Shown here: positions 15,850-23,599 of the stretch, piece after piece
Layout of the letters: each line of letters starts with the position of its first letter
Position numbering within the stretch: position 1 is the first letter of the stretch
Assembly (NCBI GenBank): GCA_016218905.1
Contig: JACRCS010000291.1
Location: 1 to 23,685 of the forward strand
Direction of reading: 5' to 3'
From: Deltaproteobacteria bacterium
Lineage (GTDB): Bacteria > Desulfobacterota_C > Deferrisomatia > Deferrisomatales > JACRMM01
Length of the DNA stretch: 23,685 nt
Program-made: the position numbers and the translations under genes
Notes under the pieces: generated by a model
Told to the model about the DNA's origin: nothing
The model's database searches: none
Seen by the model: only the letters and a program-made list of their open reading frames with translations

Positions 15850-16677
15850 TCAGCCGAACAGGATCGCCCGGTCGACGCCGCAGGTGCGGCTCCGCACGGC
15901 GCAGAGCACACTTCTGGGTTCGCGCAGGAACCGGTACGCGCGCCACGCCGCGGCGCGCAGCCGCTGCCCCAGGGGACCGGGCGCGTCCGGCAGGAACCGC
16001 GACAGGATCTCGCCCCACTCCCGGCGCATCACGTCGCGGATGGTGCTCGACTTGGCGTCGGCGTGCACCCGGAAGCTGCCCAGCACGCGGTCGATCTTTC
16101 TCGTCGTCGCGCCGGCGAGCAGGAACTTCAGGAGCAGCTCGTAGTCCATGGCGAACCGAAGCGACGGGTTGACGCCGCCCACGCGCTCGTACAGGGGCCG
16201 CCGCCAGAACATCGACTGCTGGGGGACGAACCGGTTCTCGTAGCGCAGGATGCCCAGGCGCAGCAGCGGGTACGCGGTGAAGAGCGTGCGGCCCGCGGCG
16301 TCCACGAAGTTCAGGTTCCCGTACACCAGGTCCACCTCCGGGTGGCGAGCGAACGCCTCGCCCACGGCGAGGAGCGCCCCCGGCTCCAGGGTGTCGTCCG
16401 AGTTGAGCCAGCCCAGCACCTCGCCCGAGGAGCGGGCAAACCCCTGGGCGAGGGCCTCGGACTGCCCGGCGTCCGGCTGGCTCTGCCAATGGGCGATCCC
16501 CGCCTCGTGGCGCCGGATGACCTCCACGCTTCCGTCCGTGGACCCGCCGTCCATCACCAGGTACTCCAACCGCGGATACCCCTGGTCCAAGACGGAGCGC
16601 AGCGTCTCCTCCAGGAACGCGGCCTGATTGTAAGAGGGTGTGACCAGCGAGATCTTGGGCAACGCGGGATCGGGCAT
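15850..16677 (-). CDS. Glycosyltransferase family 2
   Basis: This 275-residue GT-A enzyme carries the N-terminal signature KISLVTPSYNQAAFLEETLRS (8-28) and YLVMDGGSTDGS (39-50), which binds the nucleotide. The metal-binding NSDD (92-95) follows, then the acceptor-side segment FVPQQSMFWRR and SLRFAMDYELLLKF. It lacks membrane helices, so it is a soluble or peripheral cytoplasmic transferase. The ATG at 16677 sits where homology begins; a GTG one codon upstream is an alternative, and the ribosome binding site is weak (GAGAGAG further up). A longer frame upstream is a shadow of the acyltransferase. Sugar specificity cannot be inferred. Confidence 0.88.
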   Translation of the reverse strand: MPDPALPKISLVTPSYNQAAFLEETLRSVLDQGYPRLEYLVMDGGSTDGSVEVIRRHEAGIAHWQSQPDAGQSEALAQGFARSSGEVLGWLNSDDTLEPGALLAVGEAFARHPEVDLVYGNLNFVDAAGRTLFTAYPLLRLGILRYENRFVPQQSMFWRRPLYERVGGVNPSLRFAMDYELLLKFLLAGATTRKIDRVLGSFRVHADAKSSTIRDVMRREWGEILSRFLPDAPGPLGQRLRAAAWRAYRFLREPRSVLCAVRSRTCGVDRAILFG

Positions 16678-16739
16678 CACGGGTCCGCCGTCTCTCTCTC
16701 CGACTGGATCGTCGTCTCTGGAGCTCCGCTGGGGCGCGT

Positions 16740-17336
16740 TCACACGAAGGGCAGGTACCCGCTGGCCGGACTGTAGCACAGGTCCCGGGGCCTTTTGGCG
16801 AACGGGACGGCGGGCACCCCGCCGACCACGTCGTAGTCCGCCACGTCGCCGGTGACCACGGCCCCCGCCGCGACCACGGCCCCCTCTCCCACCGTGACCC
16901 CCGGCAGGATCGTGGCCCTGCAGCTGATCCACGCGTGGTCCTTGATGCGGACCGGCCCGGACACGGTCCCGAAGTCCCGGGCCCGATAGTCGTGCTGCAC
17001 CGTCCAGATCCATACGCCGCTCGACAGGTTAACGTTCTCACCGATGGTGAGCCCGCCCCTCGCGTCCAGGATCGCGTGGTGGCCGACGACCGTTCCCTTC
17101 CCGATGCGAAGGCGCGACGGCAGGCGGATCTCAGCCCCGCCGTAGATGATCACCCCGTCGGCGATTTGCACTCGCCACAGATGCTTGTACAGGAAGCGCC
17201 TGAGGTGCTGGGAGGGCACCCTGCCCGTCCACGCCAGGGCCAGATACTGACCGCCCACCGCAAATCGCGCAAGCGTTGAAATAACCTGCGCGCGGACCGC
17301 TGGCCGCGTGGCCCGGGTGTCGGCCGTTAGCCGCAT
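16740..17336 (-). CDS. Left-handed beta-helix (hexapeptide repeat) acyltransferase
   Basis: This 198-residue protein has a helical N-terminal 50 residues, then hexapeptide repeats with the [LIV]-G-x(4) rhythm: LRIGKGTVVGHHAIL, LTIGENVNLSSGVWI, VRIKDHAWISCRATILPGVTVGEGAVVAAGAVVTGDV. His115 in TVQHDYR is in the position of the catalytic base of WcaF/NodL-like O-acetyltransferases. It probably acetylates a sugar of the glycan built by neighbouring transferases, using acetyl-CoA; acceptor and acyl group are inferred. The ATG at 17336 has GAGG upstream. A TTG at 17351 would give a short overlap with the GT9 gene and is less likely. Confidence 0.85.
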   Translation of the reverse strand: MRLTADTRATRPAVRAQVISTLARFAVGGQYLALAWTGRVPSQHLRRFLYKHLWRVQIADGVIIYGGAEIRLPSRLRIGKGTVVGHHAILDARGGLTIGENVNLSSGVWIWTVQHDYRARDFGTVSGPVRIKDHAWISCRATILPGVTVGEGAVVAAGAVVTGDVADYDVVGGVPAVPFAKRPRDLCYSPASGYLPFV

Positions 17337-17347
17337 CTTCGTCCTCG

Positions 17348-18565
17348 TCAAAGAGGGGGAGCCTCGCCCATGCGTTGCCCCTGGGGAGCCTTCGACTGTT
17401 GGTCAGCCGCGATCTTCCCCAGAGCGCGCCAGACGTCCTCCATGGAAACCTCTGCCACGCACGGGGAGGCCTCCTCGCTCCCCAGCGGATAGATGCATCG
17501 CCAGTCGCAATCGAAGCACGGCATGCGGTGAAACACTGGAATCGGAACCGGCCGATTCCCGAACTCGACTTCCGGGTAGGGAAGGAACCGACCGAAGTGG
17601 CCACCACCGACGACGCAGACGGCCGGGGTGCCCGTGGCGGCCGCCAGGTGGACTGCGCCGGTATCGTTGGTCACCACGAACCTCGCATGGCGCACGACCG
17701 CCGTGAGTTCCCGCAGGCTTGTCCGGCCGACCCAGTTTTCCAGCGGCGCGTCCGAAATCTCTCGCACGCGCTCGCCGATGGCCTCTTCGCCAGCGCCTCC
17801 TCCGATAACCGCCCGAAGTCCGATGACGGCGTAGATCTGCTCGGCCAACCGGGCCAGGCGCTCTGCGGGCCACCTCTTCCGGGCGACACTCCCGCCCACG
17901 AAAAGCACGTACCATGGGTCTGCCCCGAAACCCTGGGGAAGGGCGCCCTCGCCCGGCAGCAGGGGCGCCTCGACCTTCGCCTCGGCATCTCCGAGTCCCC
18001 GGAGGACCTCGGCGTTTCGCTCCAACTCATGCAAGTGTCCTGCGGCCGCGGGTAGGAGCCTCGTGTACCAGGCGTCGCCCAGCCGCCGTTCTCCCTCGGT
18101 GCGGTTGGCCAGGTCTCCCGCGCTGCCCACGCGCTCCAGCGCCCCGCTCGCCCGCACCGCAGCATCCCCCACGAGGAACCGGCGCGAGAACGTCGGCTGG
18201 AGGCAGACGTCGGCGCCCACGGCCCGAAGAATCCGCCACGTCTGCCAGCGGTAGCTTGGCCGCGACACGAGCCTCTCCGAGGTCACCGGGATGACCCGGT
18301 CGAACCACCCCGTCTCGGCCGCGAGGCCTGCCCACAGGCGGTTTGCTGCCAACACGAGCTCGTGGGTCTCGGGCGGGTAGAGCTTCCTCAGACGCCGGGC
18401 CGAGGGCGTCCAGAGCAGAAAGTCGCCGAACGCGTCTAGGCGCACCACCAAGATGCGCCTGCGCCCGCCGGGCCGCGCCGAACATTCGCGGTGTCGCGCC
18501 TGGAACAGCCCATCGAGGCCCAGGAGGAGCAGCCGGCCGGTCCCGCTGCGCCACGTCGTCTTCAT
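17348..18565 (-). CDS. Glycosyltransferase family 9 (heptosyltransferase-like), second copy
   Basis: This 405-residue GT-B protein has an N-terminal RRILVVRLDAFGDFLLWTPSARRL (36-59), equivalent to the R-x-D/G-x-G-D loop of heptosyltransferases. Later come WYVLFVGGSVARKRWPAERLARL and the nucleotide-binding signature VVTNDTGAVHLAAATGTPAVCVVGGG. The cysteine-containing tail MPCFDCDWRC is also seen in GT9 proteins. It is only distantly like the other GT9 gene at 2209 and is not a duplicate. Its ATG overlaps the upstream methyltransferase stop as ATGA (18565-18562). It would add a sugar to a lipid-linked oligosaccharide in the cytoplasm; heptose itself is not proven, because no heptose-synthesis gene is in view. 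Confidence 0.88.
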   Translation of the reverse strand: MKTTWRSGTGRLLLLGLDGLFQARHRECSARPGGRRRILVVRLDAFGDFLLWTPSARRLRKLYPPETHELVLAANRLWAGLAAETGWFDRVIPVTSERLVSRPSYRWQTWRILRAVGADVCLQPTFSRRFLVGDAAVRASGALERVGSAGDLANRTEGERRLGDAWYTRLLPAAAGHLHELERNAEVLRGLGDAEAKVEAPLLPGEGALPQGFGADPWYVLFVGGSVARKRWPAERLARLAEQIYAVIGLRAVIGGGAGEEAIGERVREISDAPLENWVGRTSLRELTAVVRHARFVVTNDTGAVHLAAATGTPAVCVVGGGHFGRFLPYPEVEFGNRPVPIPVFHRMPCFDCDWRCIYPLGSEEASPCVAEVSMEDVWRALGKIAADQQSKAPQGQRMGEAPPL

Positions 18566-19269
18566 CGGGCCAGGGCCTTGACCTCGAACGAGAACACCTG
18601 GGGGCTTGGCCGGTGGAAGGAGCTCGACGTGGCGGCGTTCACGGCCCACCATCCCGCCCGATAGAGGCGCAGGAACGCCCTGCGGAGACAGCGAGCCCAA
18701 GGCCGCGAGTCGGCCATGCCGTCGGGGTCGAGGAGCGCTACCTCCACGAACCCGGCGGCCCGCAGCACGAAGAGGAGGCTGCCGGCCGTGAAGATCGTCG
18801 TGTGCGTGAAGTCCTCGTAGGCCCAGTAGCAGCCGGTCGGAGACTGCGCGTTGGGCACCATAACCAGCAGCGCGCCGCCTACGGCCAGCAGGTGCTCGCG
18901 GATGGCCCGGAGCGTGTCGACGATCTCGGCCTTCGGCAGGTGCTCGAGCACGTGGCTCATGAGCACGAAGTCGAACCGCTCGGCCGACGTCTCGCAGAAG
19001 GCGCGCAGGTCCTCGATCAAGACGACCCGCAGGCCTCTGGCGGCACACGCCTCCACGGCCTGGGAAGAAACGTCGACGCCCCGCACGCTAGCATAGCCGA
19101 GCCTGCCGAGCCCCTCCAGGGTTTGGCCAAACCCGCAGCCGATGTCGAGGATCCGCGCGTTCCTGCCGGGCGGCAGGGCGTCCAGCAGGTAGCGGGGAAG
19201 CTGGTAGCCGCGGTATTCGTCTGGGGAGACGCTGCGGTTGTCGAAATAGCGGTCGTAGGGGGGCGTCAC
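18562..19269 (-). CDS. Class I SAM-dependent methyltransferase
   Basis: This 235-residue protein has YDRYFDNRS near the start. SAM motif I is ILDIGCGFGQTLEGL (40-54), followed by GVDVSSQAVEACAARGL (64-80), FDFVLMSHVLEHLPK (99-113) and GGALLVMVPNAQSP. It is a Methyltransf_11/23-type enzyme of the kind that methylates sugars in surface glycans. The GTG at 19269 overlaps the upstream stop as GTGA, and its own stop overlaps the next start as ATGA, so it sits inside a chain of coupled genes. Its partner directly upstream is another methyltransferase, which suggests two different methyl groups or a two-step sequence. Specificity is unknown. Confidence 0.86.
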   Translation of the reverse strand: MTPPYDRYFDNRSVSPDEYRGYQLPRYLLDALPPGRNARILDIGCGFGQTLEGLGRLGYASVRGVDVSSQAVEACAARGLRVVLIEDLRAFCETSAERFDFVLMSHVLEHLPKAEIVDTLRAIREHLLAVGGALLVMVPNAQSPTGCYWAYEDFTHTTIFTAGSLLFVLRAAGFVEVALLDPDGMADSRPWARCLRRAFLRLYRAGWWAVNAATSSSFHRPSPQVFSFEVKALAR

Positions 19270-20036
19270 GGCTCGTCTCGTGCCTGCACCGAATCGGCCG
19301 CCGTCCTCGACGTGCGGCCCCGGCGGACGAGGGGCCACAGCACTGGGGCGGCGTGCACGAGCCAGCGGAACCGCAGCGCCGAGCGCTTCCGTCGGGTCAG
19401 AAGGTGCAGGGGGCCGGCGGAGCAGAGCTCTCCGCCGAGCCGCCGCGCGAGTACCGAGAGGGCCCGCACGGTGAACAGGCCCAGGTGCTGGCCGTGGTCG
19501 AGCCCGTAGTACCACCAGCGGCCCGGGGGCGGAGCCGGCTCCGGAACCACTTCGGTCGAGAGCAGGAGACTGGGCGAGATCCGGAGGATCTCCTCCACCT
19601 CGGCCACCGGCTCCGCCATGTGCTCGACGCACTCGAACGCCGTGACCAGCTCGACCGGCCCCGAACCGGGCCTGAACTCGAAGCCCTGCGCGAACAGATT
19701 CGGGGCGTGGGGATCGTGCCACCAGAAGTCGAATCCCATGTCGCGCATGAGCCTGACGAAGACGCCGTACCCGCCCCCGTAGTCGACGAAACGGCCGCGA
19801 GGGTCGAAGAGCCCCCACAGGAGGGCCGCGGTGATCCGCGCCAGCGCATAGTTTCGCGCCAGGATGCCCGTGTCCGAGCGGTTGATCGGCTCCCGATAGG
19901 CCTCTTCCAGCCAGTAGGGTTGCTCGGTCTGGACGAACCCGCACTGCGTGCAGCGGAAGTACGCTACCTCGTGCTGTCCGCGGATCCGGGCCCGACCGAA
20001 AGGGGCGGAAGCGGCCCCACAGACGCGACAGTTCAC
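19266..20036 (-). CDS. Zinc-ribbon plus SAM methyltransferase (C-methyltransferase-like)
   Basis: This 256-residue protein starts with two Cys pairs, C3-x2-C6 and C29-x2-C32, a likely zinc-binding head as in the NovU/TylC3/EvaC-type sugar C-methyltransferases. The SAM motif is FVDYGGGYGVFVRLM (83-97), with VTAFECVEHMAEP as motif III and WWYYGLDHGQHLGLFT (174-189) near the proposed substrate site. Those sugar C-methyltransferases are longer (about 400 residues), so this is a short version and may methylate another atom. The GTG at 20036 overlaps the preceding stop as GTGA. The last 30 residues are Arg-rich and poorly conserved in appearance. Confidence 0.83.
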   Translation of the reverse strand: MNCRVCGAASAPFGRARIRGQHEVAYFRCTQCGFVQTEQPYWLEEAYREPINRSDTGILARNYALARITAALLWGLFDPRGRFVDYGGGYGVFVRLMRDMGFDFWWHDPHAPNLFAQGFEFRPGSGPVELVTAFECVEHMAEPVAEVEEILRISPSLLLSTEVVPEPAPPPGRWWYYGLDHGQHLGLFTVRALSVLARRLGGELCSAGPLHLLTRRKRSALRFRWLVHAAPVLWPLVRRGRTSRTAADSVQARDEP

Positions 20037-20968
20037 GCCTGCCCCCGGATTCGGCCGAGAAAACCGCTTGCCCGGCCCGCCAGCCCCAGGCGGAACTGTT
20101 CGTCCTCGGTGACGCGGTCAGCCTGGTCGTCCCGAATGACGAAGGGCGGAGCGGTCAGGGGGAGTTTCATTGCCTCGGTGGGGAGCTCCGCCAGCCGGCT
20201 CCGTCCCTGGGTCCGCGTCGCCAGGGAGCCGAACCCGATGTTCGATACGAGGTTGACGCTGGGCACGACACACAGCCAGGAGTTCGTGACGCAGGAGAAC
20301 GTGAGTTGGTGGTCCCAGGTGTCCACCTTCCCCCGATAGGTGTCCTCGAACGTGCGGCGCCAAAAGTCCGCGACACTCCTTCGACCGAAGTAGTCCCTCA
20401 ACCAGTCCCCGTCGCGGACCTCCGGCCAGCCCTTCAGGTCGACGTCGTAGCGGCTCCACGTCCTCCGCCAACTCGCCCAGCCCCAGATATGGGGATAGCG
20501 GGAGAAGTAATGACTGTACTCGGTGCGCCGTCGTCCAAATTGGAAGTTGTCTCCACTCACCATGGCGATGCGTGTATCGTCTCGGTATCGTTCCAGCAGG
20601 TCTCGGCAGTAGTGGAAGAACGTCGGGTGCGGGAGGCAATCGTCTTCCAGGATGATCCCTTCCTCCTCCTGCTCGAAGAACCAAGTGATGGCGGAACTCA
20701 CCGCGCGGCGGCAGCCGAGATTCGTATCCAGGAGAAGCGTGTGCACGTCGCACGGCCAGTCGACTTCGCCGAGAATCGAGCGTGTTGCTGCGCATCGGTC
20801 CCCCTCCCCCGGGACGTGCGTCCGCGGTCCGTCGGCGGCTATGTAGAGCCTCGCGGGTCGGGCCCGGCGGATCTCGCCGAACACCCTACGCGTGGTATCT
20901 GGGCGGTTGAAAATGAGAAATAAGACGGCCGACTCGCGCACAGGATCGAGTCTCCCAACCGTCGTCAT
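20033..20968 (-). CDS. GT-A glycosyltransferase (HlpA/GT2-related nucleotide-diphospho-sugar transferase)
   Basis: This 311-residue protein has AVLFLIFNRPDTTRRVF (14-30) at the start and LYIAADGPR (41-49). The acidic metal site is GIILEDDCLPHP (104-115), followed by MVSGDNFQFG and the strongly characteristic HIWGWASWRRTWSRYD (160-175), then TWDHQLTFSC. This set fits the small group of GT2-like nucleotide-diphospho-sugar transferases often mis-named haemolytic protein HlpA. It should act in the cytoplasm on a lipid-linked glycan. The ATG at 20968 overlaps the radical SAM stop as ATGA; its own stop overlaps the next GTG. The longer upstream frame is a shadow of the radical SAM gene. Confidence 0.85.
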   Translation of the reverse strand: MTTVGRLDPVRESAVLFLIFNRPDTTRRVFGEIRRARPARLYIAADGPRTHVPGEGDRCAATRSILGEVDWPCDVHTLLLDTNLGCRRAVSSAITWFFEQEEEGIILEDDCLPHPTFFHYCRDLLERYRDDTRIAMVSGDNFQFGRRRTEYSHYFSRYPHIWGWASWRRTWSRYDVDLKGWPEVRDGDWLRDYFGRRSVADFWRRTFEDTYRGKVDTWDHQLTFSCVTNSWLCVVPSVNLVSNIGFGSLATRTQGRSRLAELPTEAMKLPLTAPPFVIRDDQADRVTEDEQFRLGLAGRASGFLGRIRGQA

Positions 20969-22035
20969 GGCGACAACTCCCTGGGCTCTCTTTCGTCCTG
21001 GGGTCGGCTCCGGTAGGCGTAGCACTTGGTGCACTTCCCAGCGGGCACCGACTGAAAGCACCGGAACAGATATCGGGCCTTCATGGTTTCGAGCATCTCC
21101 GTCGGCCCAGCTGAGGCGATGTTTCCCAGGGGCCCCGAGACCAAGAGGCAGGTGGGGCTCAATTGTCCTGTCGCGTCCATCCTGAGATCCATGGGCCCTG
21201 TTCGAAAGGCACACTCACGAGGCGTCTGCATCTCCGGTGGGTCGACCAGTGCCTCGTACTGCTGACCGACGAAGCCCACGTTCTTATCGCGCGCTGCGGC
21301 TTCCGCAGCAATATGGCTCTCGCGTATGGATTTCAGATACGTTTCATCGAGAAACCCGTAGTCGTCTGGAAACAACTTATGGGTGGTGACACGGTCAATT
21401 CCCAGATCAGCTGCAAGTTCAATTACAGCCGGGAGTTCGTGCACGTTCTTCCGCATGATAGTGAAGTTGAATTCAAGGCTGGCTTGGCTCCGCTGGCTGT
21501 TCCGATAATTGACTAGTCTGCCGATGTTACTGAGGACCTTTTTGTGTTTCGCGCCCCTGCGGATCTCCTCGTAGAGTTTTTCGCTCGATGCGTCCATCGA
21601 AAAGCTGACGACACGAAAGACATCCGAATCGATGATGGCGCTTGCCTTGGCGTCCGTAAGCAGCGTTCCGTTTGAAATGGACTTTCCTCTAATGCCCGGA
21701 CTGAGGTTCTTACTCAGCACAGAGAGGGCCCTCTCGAAGTACGGGACCATCAACGGTTCACAGGTACATCCAAATTGAAAGTCCTCCGCTAGTCTAAAGA
21801 GGGCCGGCGCGCGCCGTGTGAAGAAGTCCTCGTCCATCACGCGCTGCCGTCCTGACGGTTTTCTGCCCTTGCACATCACGCAGCGGAGGTTGCACCCGTC
21901 ATTCAGGTCGAAGTACAAAGCAATGCTCCGCGGCGCCGGAGCCGGCGCACCCAGGCACTGCACCATGCCGAGCGCGGTTCGAAAGCGACCGGCCACCCAC
22001 GCGGCGCCCCCCAACACCTTCCCTATTGTGCTCAT
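20965..22035 (-). CDS. Radical SAM protein with SPASM/twitch-like C-terminal cysteines
   Basis: This 356-residue protein has the radical SAM cluster C48-x3-C52-x2-C55 in DGCNLRCVMCKGRKP, a GCTCEPLM segment (89-96) at the place of the GGE motif, and SISNGTLLT (119-127) as the third strand region. C-terminal cysteines at 275, 296, 326, 335 and 338 suggest an auxiliary Fe-S cluster of the SPASM/twitch type. Such enzymes modify peptides, sugars or other substrates by radical chemistry. No short precursor-peptide gene is visible next to it, so a sugar or glycan-linked substrate is more likely here, by context. The ATG at 22035 has an excellent GGAGG. The gene is much less GC-rich than downstream genes (50% on line 21661). 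Confidence 0.86.
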   Translation of the reverse strand: MSTIGKVLGGAAWVAGRFRTALGMVQCLGAPAPAPRSIALYFDLNDGCNLRCVMCKGRKPSGRQRVMDEDFFTRRAPALFRLAEDFQFGCTCEPLMVPYFERALSVLSKNLSPGIRGKSISNGTLLTDAKASAIIDSDVFRVVSFSMDASSEKLYEEIRRGAKHKKVLSNIGRLVNYRNSQRSQASLEFNFTIMRKNVHELPAVIELAADLGIDRVTTHKLFPDDYGFLDETYLKSIRESHIAAEAAARDKNVGFVGQQYEALVDPPEMQTPRECAFRTGPMDLRMDATGQLSPTCLLVSGPLGNIASAGPTEMLETMKARYLFRCFQSVPAGKCTKCYAYRSRPQDEREPRELSP

Positions 22036-22087
22036 CCAATCCTCCAGACCTGGAATGAGCGGCGTTTCGCTGACGAAAGGATCAATT

Positions 22088-22876
22088 CTAAGCCGATCTC
22101 CCAGGATTTCTCACAGCCACAATGTTTTGATAGGCATAGATTTCGCAGTCTATCGGGCTGTAGTCCAATTTTACCAATCCGTCGGGCAGCATTCTGTATA
22201 GCGAATAGTCAGAAAGAAGGTCCACGAATTGTTTGAACGTGGAGCCGCTGACTATGTTCATCTCGTTGAATTCAAAATGAATCGCCCTCACTACTCCGTA
22301 GGCTATGGCTCTTCTGGCGCCCTGCAGGATCTTGAATTCGTTCCCCTCGGTATCGAGCTTCAACAGATCTATCTGCTTTACGCCGTACTCTCGGACGAAA
22401 TCATCCAACGTTCGCAAGCGCACATCGTGCGAAATGGCATCGGCCTTATGAATGTCTTTGAACACCTCGGAATACAGGGAAGCATGTGCCGTCCCGTCCG
22501 AATTGGCGTAATCGTAGAGTCGCTCACTGCCTTCCTTGTCCCCGAAACCAAAATTGAAGCACGTGACACCAGCGTCACCCACATTCTTGCGCAACCTCTC
22601 ATAGGTATCCGGGTGCGGTTCAAAGGCATATACGACGGCGTGCGGACGTATGGATCTTACGAGAGACACGTACGATCCGTCGTTCGCCCCCACGTCCAAG
22701 ACGACGGGCCGTCTTTCGACTAACGATCCCAGATATTCCTTAAGGAAATGTTCTTCGCCACTGAGCCTTGGGCTTTCATAATTAAGGACTCCAATTCCCC
22801 TGAGTGCCAGGCAATACAGCCTGCGCCAAAACCAGTACAAGGATCTTCTTACGAAAATCCTCTTGATAAACTTCAT
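22088..22876 (-). CDS. FkbM family methyltransferase
   Basis: This 262-residue protein carries the FkbM pattern: VVLDVGANDGSYVSLV (58-73), VYAFEPHPDTYERLRKN (82-98), GDKEGSERLY and DLLKLDTEGNEFKILQGA (170-187), then IHFEFNE (199-205). The short basic, aromatic N-terminus may associate with the membrane. FkbM enzymes O-methylate sugars or polyketides, and many lie in O-antigen and capsule loci, so sugar O-methylation is likely here. The ATG at 22876 has GGAG eight bases upstream. It is 52 bases before the radical SAM gene and in the same low-GC block (42-48% on two counted lines), suggesting that the two genes arrived together. Confidence 0.88.
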   Translation of the reverse strand: MKFIKRIFVRRSLYWFWRRLYCLALRGIGVLNYESPRLSGEEHFLKEYLGSLVERRPVVLDVGANDGSYVSLVRSIRPHAVVYAFEPHPDTYERLRKNVGDAGVTCFNFGFGDKEGSERLYDYANSDGTAHASLYSEVFKDIHKADAISHDVRLRTLDDFVREYGVKQIDLLKLDTEGNEFKILQGARRAIAYGVVRAIHFEFNEMNIVSGSTFKQFVDLLSDYSLYRMLPDGLVKLDYSPIDCEIYAYQNIVAVRNPGRSA

Positions 22877-22925
22877 ACATTAACTCCGCCCATAGTGGTG
22901 TATATCCGTGCGCCCAGTGCCTATA

Positions 22926-23597
22926 TCACTTTATTGCCATCGCATAGATGGAGCCGATCCTTCTCTCTTCCAAATTAATACGGCCATCGAAATCTATTTG
23001 ATGTACGCTACGGAACCCGGAATGCCTCAACACGCCAATGAGTCCATCTATATCGAACATGTGCAAGTGGTGGCCGCCCATGTAGGCCACGTAATTCAGA
23101 CAGTCGATGGGCGACAGATACTTAAATCCTTCTATGTGCCCTATGTGGGCCTCCCTGTCGAATTCATGCGGCGACAGATAGCCTCGCATGTAGAAGGCAA
23201 CGTCCGGAACGCAGGCGCTGAATTCACCTCCAGGAACGAGGACCCTCAGGCATTCCTTCAGCAGCGCCTGAAGCTCAGCATAGCTGAAATGCTCCAACAA
23301 GTGGGACGAGTAGATGGCCGCAATGCTGTCGTCGGGGAAGGGGAGCCCCCACTTGAGGTCCCAGAACAGATCACACTCCCTGGTCATGTCGACCGTCACC
23401 CAGCCATGGGTCCCGCGCTTCTTCCCGGCACCAAGCTCCAACTTGACGGGAACCGACTCCGACCTCCTCGATCGAAGCAATCGTTTCGCCCTGAGGGCGT
23501 AGATCGGCTTGTTCAGGCGCCTCCACACGGGGCCGACAAGAGGAAGCCGCTTACCCAGTGCGCACAGCAGTTTGCTGATGTGTTGCTCTACTGGCAT
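22926..23597 (-). CDS. SAM-dependent methyltransferase (Methyltransf_11-like)
   Basis: This 223-residue protein has a basic N-terminal stretch of 50 residues, then VKLELGAGKKRGTHGWVTVDM (51-71) as a shortened SAM motif, LPFPDDSIAAIYSSHLLEHF (85-104), RVLVPGGEFSACVPDV (118-133) and a His-rich segment GGHHLHMF (174-181). This layout is that of predicted SAM methyltransferases (COG4627-like) seen with LPS and capsule genes. The ATG at 23597 is only two bases past the stop of the previous gene and has AAGGTG at about eight bases. The in-frame extension upstream to 23675 overlaps real coding sequence of that gene and is not used. Specificity is unknown. Confidence 0.82.
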   Translation of the reverse strand: MPVEQHISKLLCALGKRLPLVGPVWRRLNKPIYALRAKRLLRSRRSESVPVKLELGAGKKRGTHGWVTVDMTRECDLFWDLKWGLPFPDDSIAAIYSSHLLEHFSYAELQALLKECLRVLVPGGEFSACVPDVAFYMRGYLSPHEFDREAHIGHIEGFKYLSPIDCLNYVAYMGGHHLHMFDIDGLIGVLRHSGFRSVHQIDFDGRINLEERRIGSIYAMAIK

Positions 23598-23599
23598 CC

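Noticed and set aside
14299..16776. Plus-strand open frame of 825 codons
   Set aside because: It is antisense to the TPR4, GT4 and GT2 genes, each with clear family motifs. Its product is rich in Arg, Pro, Glu and Gly without any motif, as expected from high GC.
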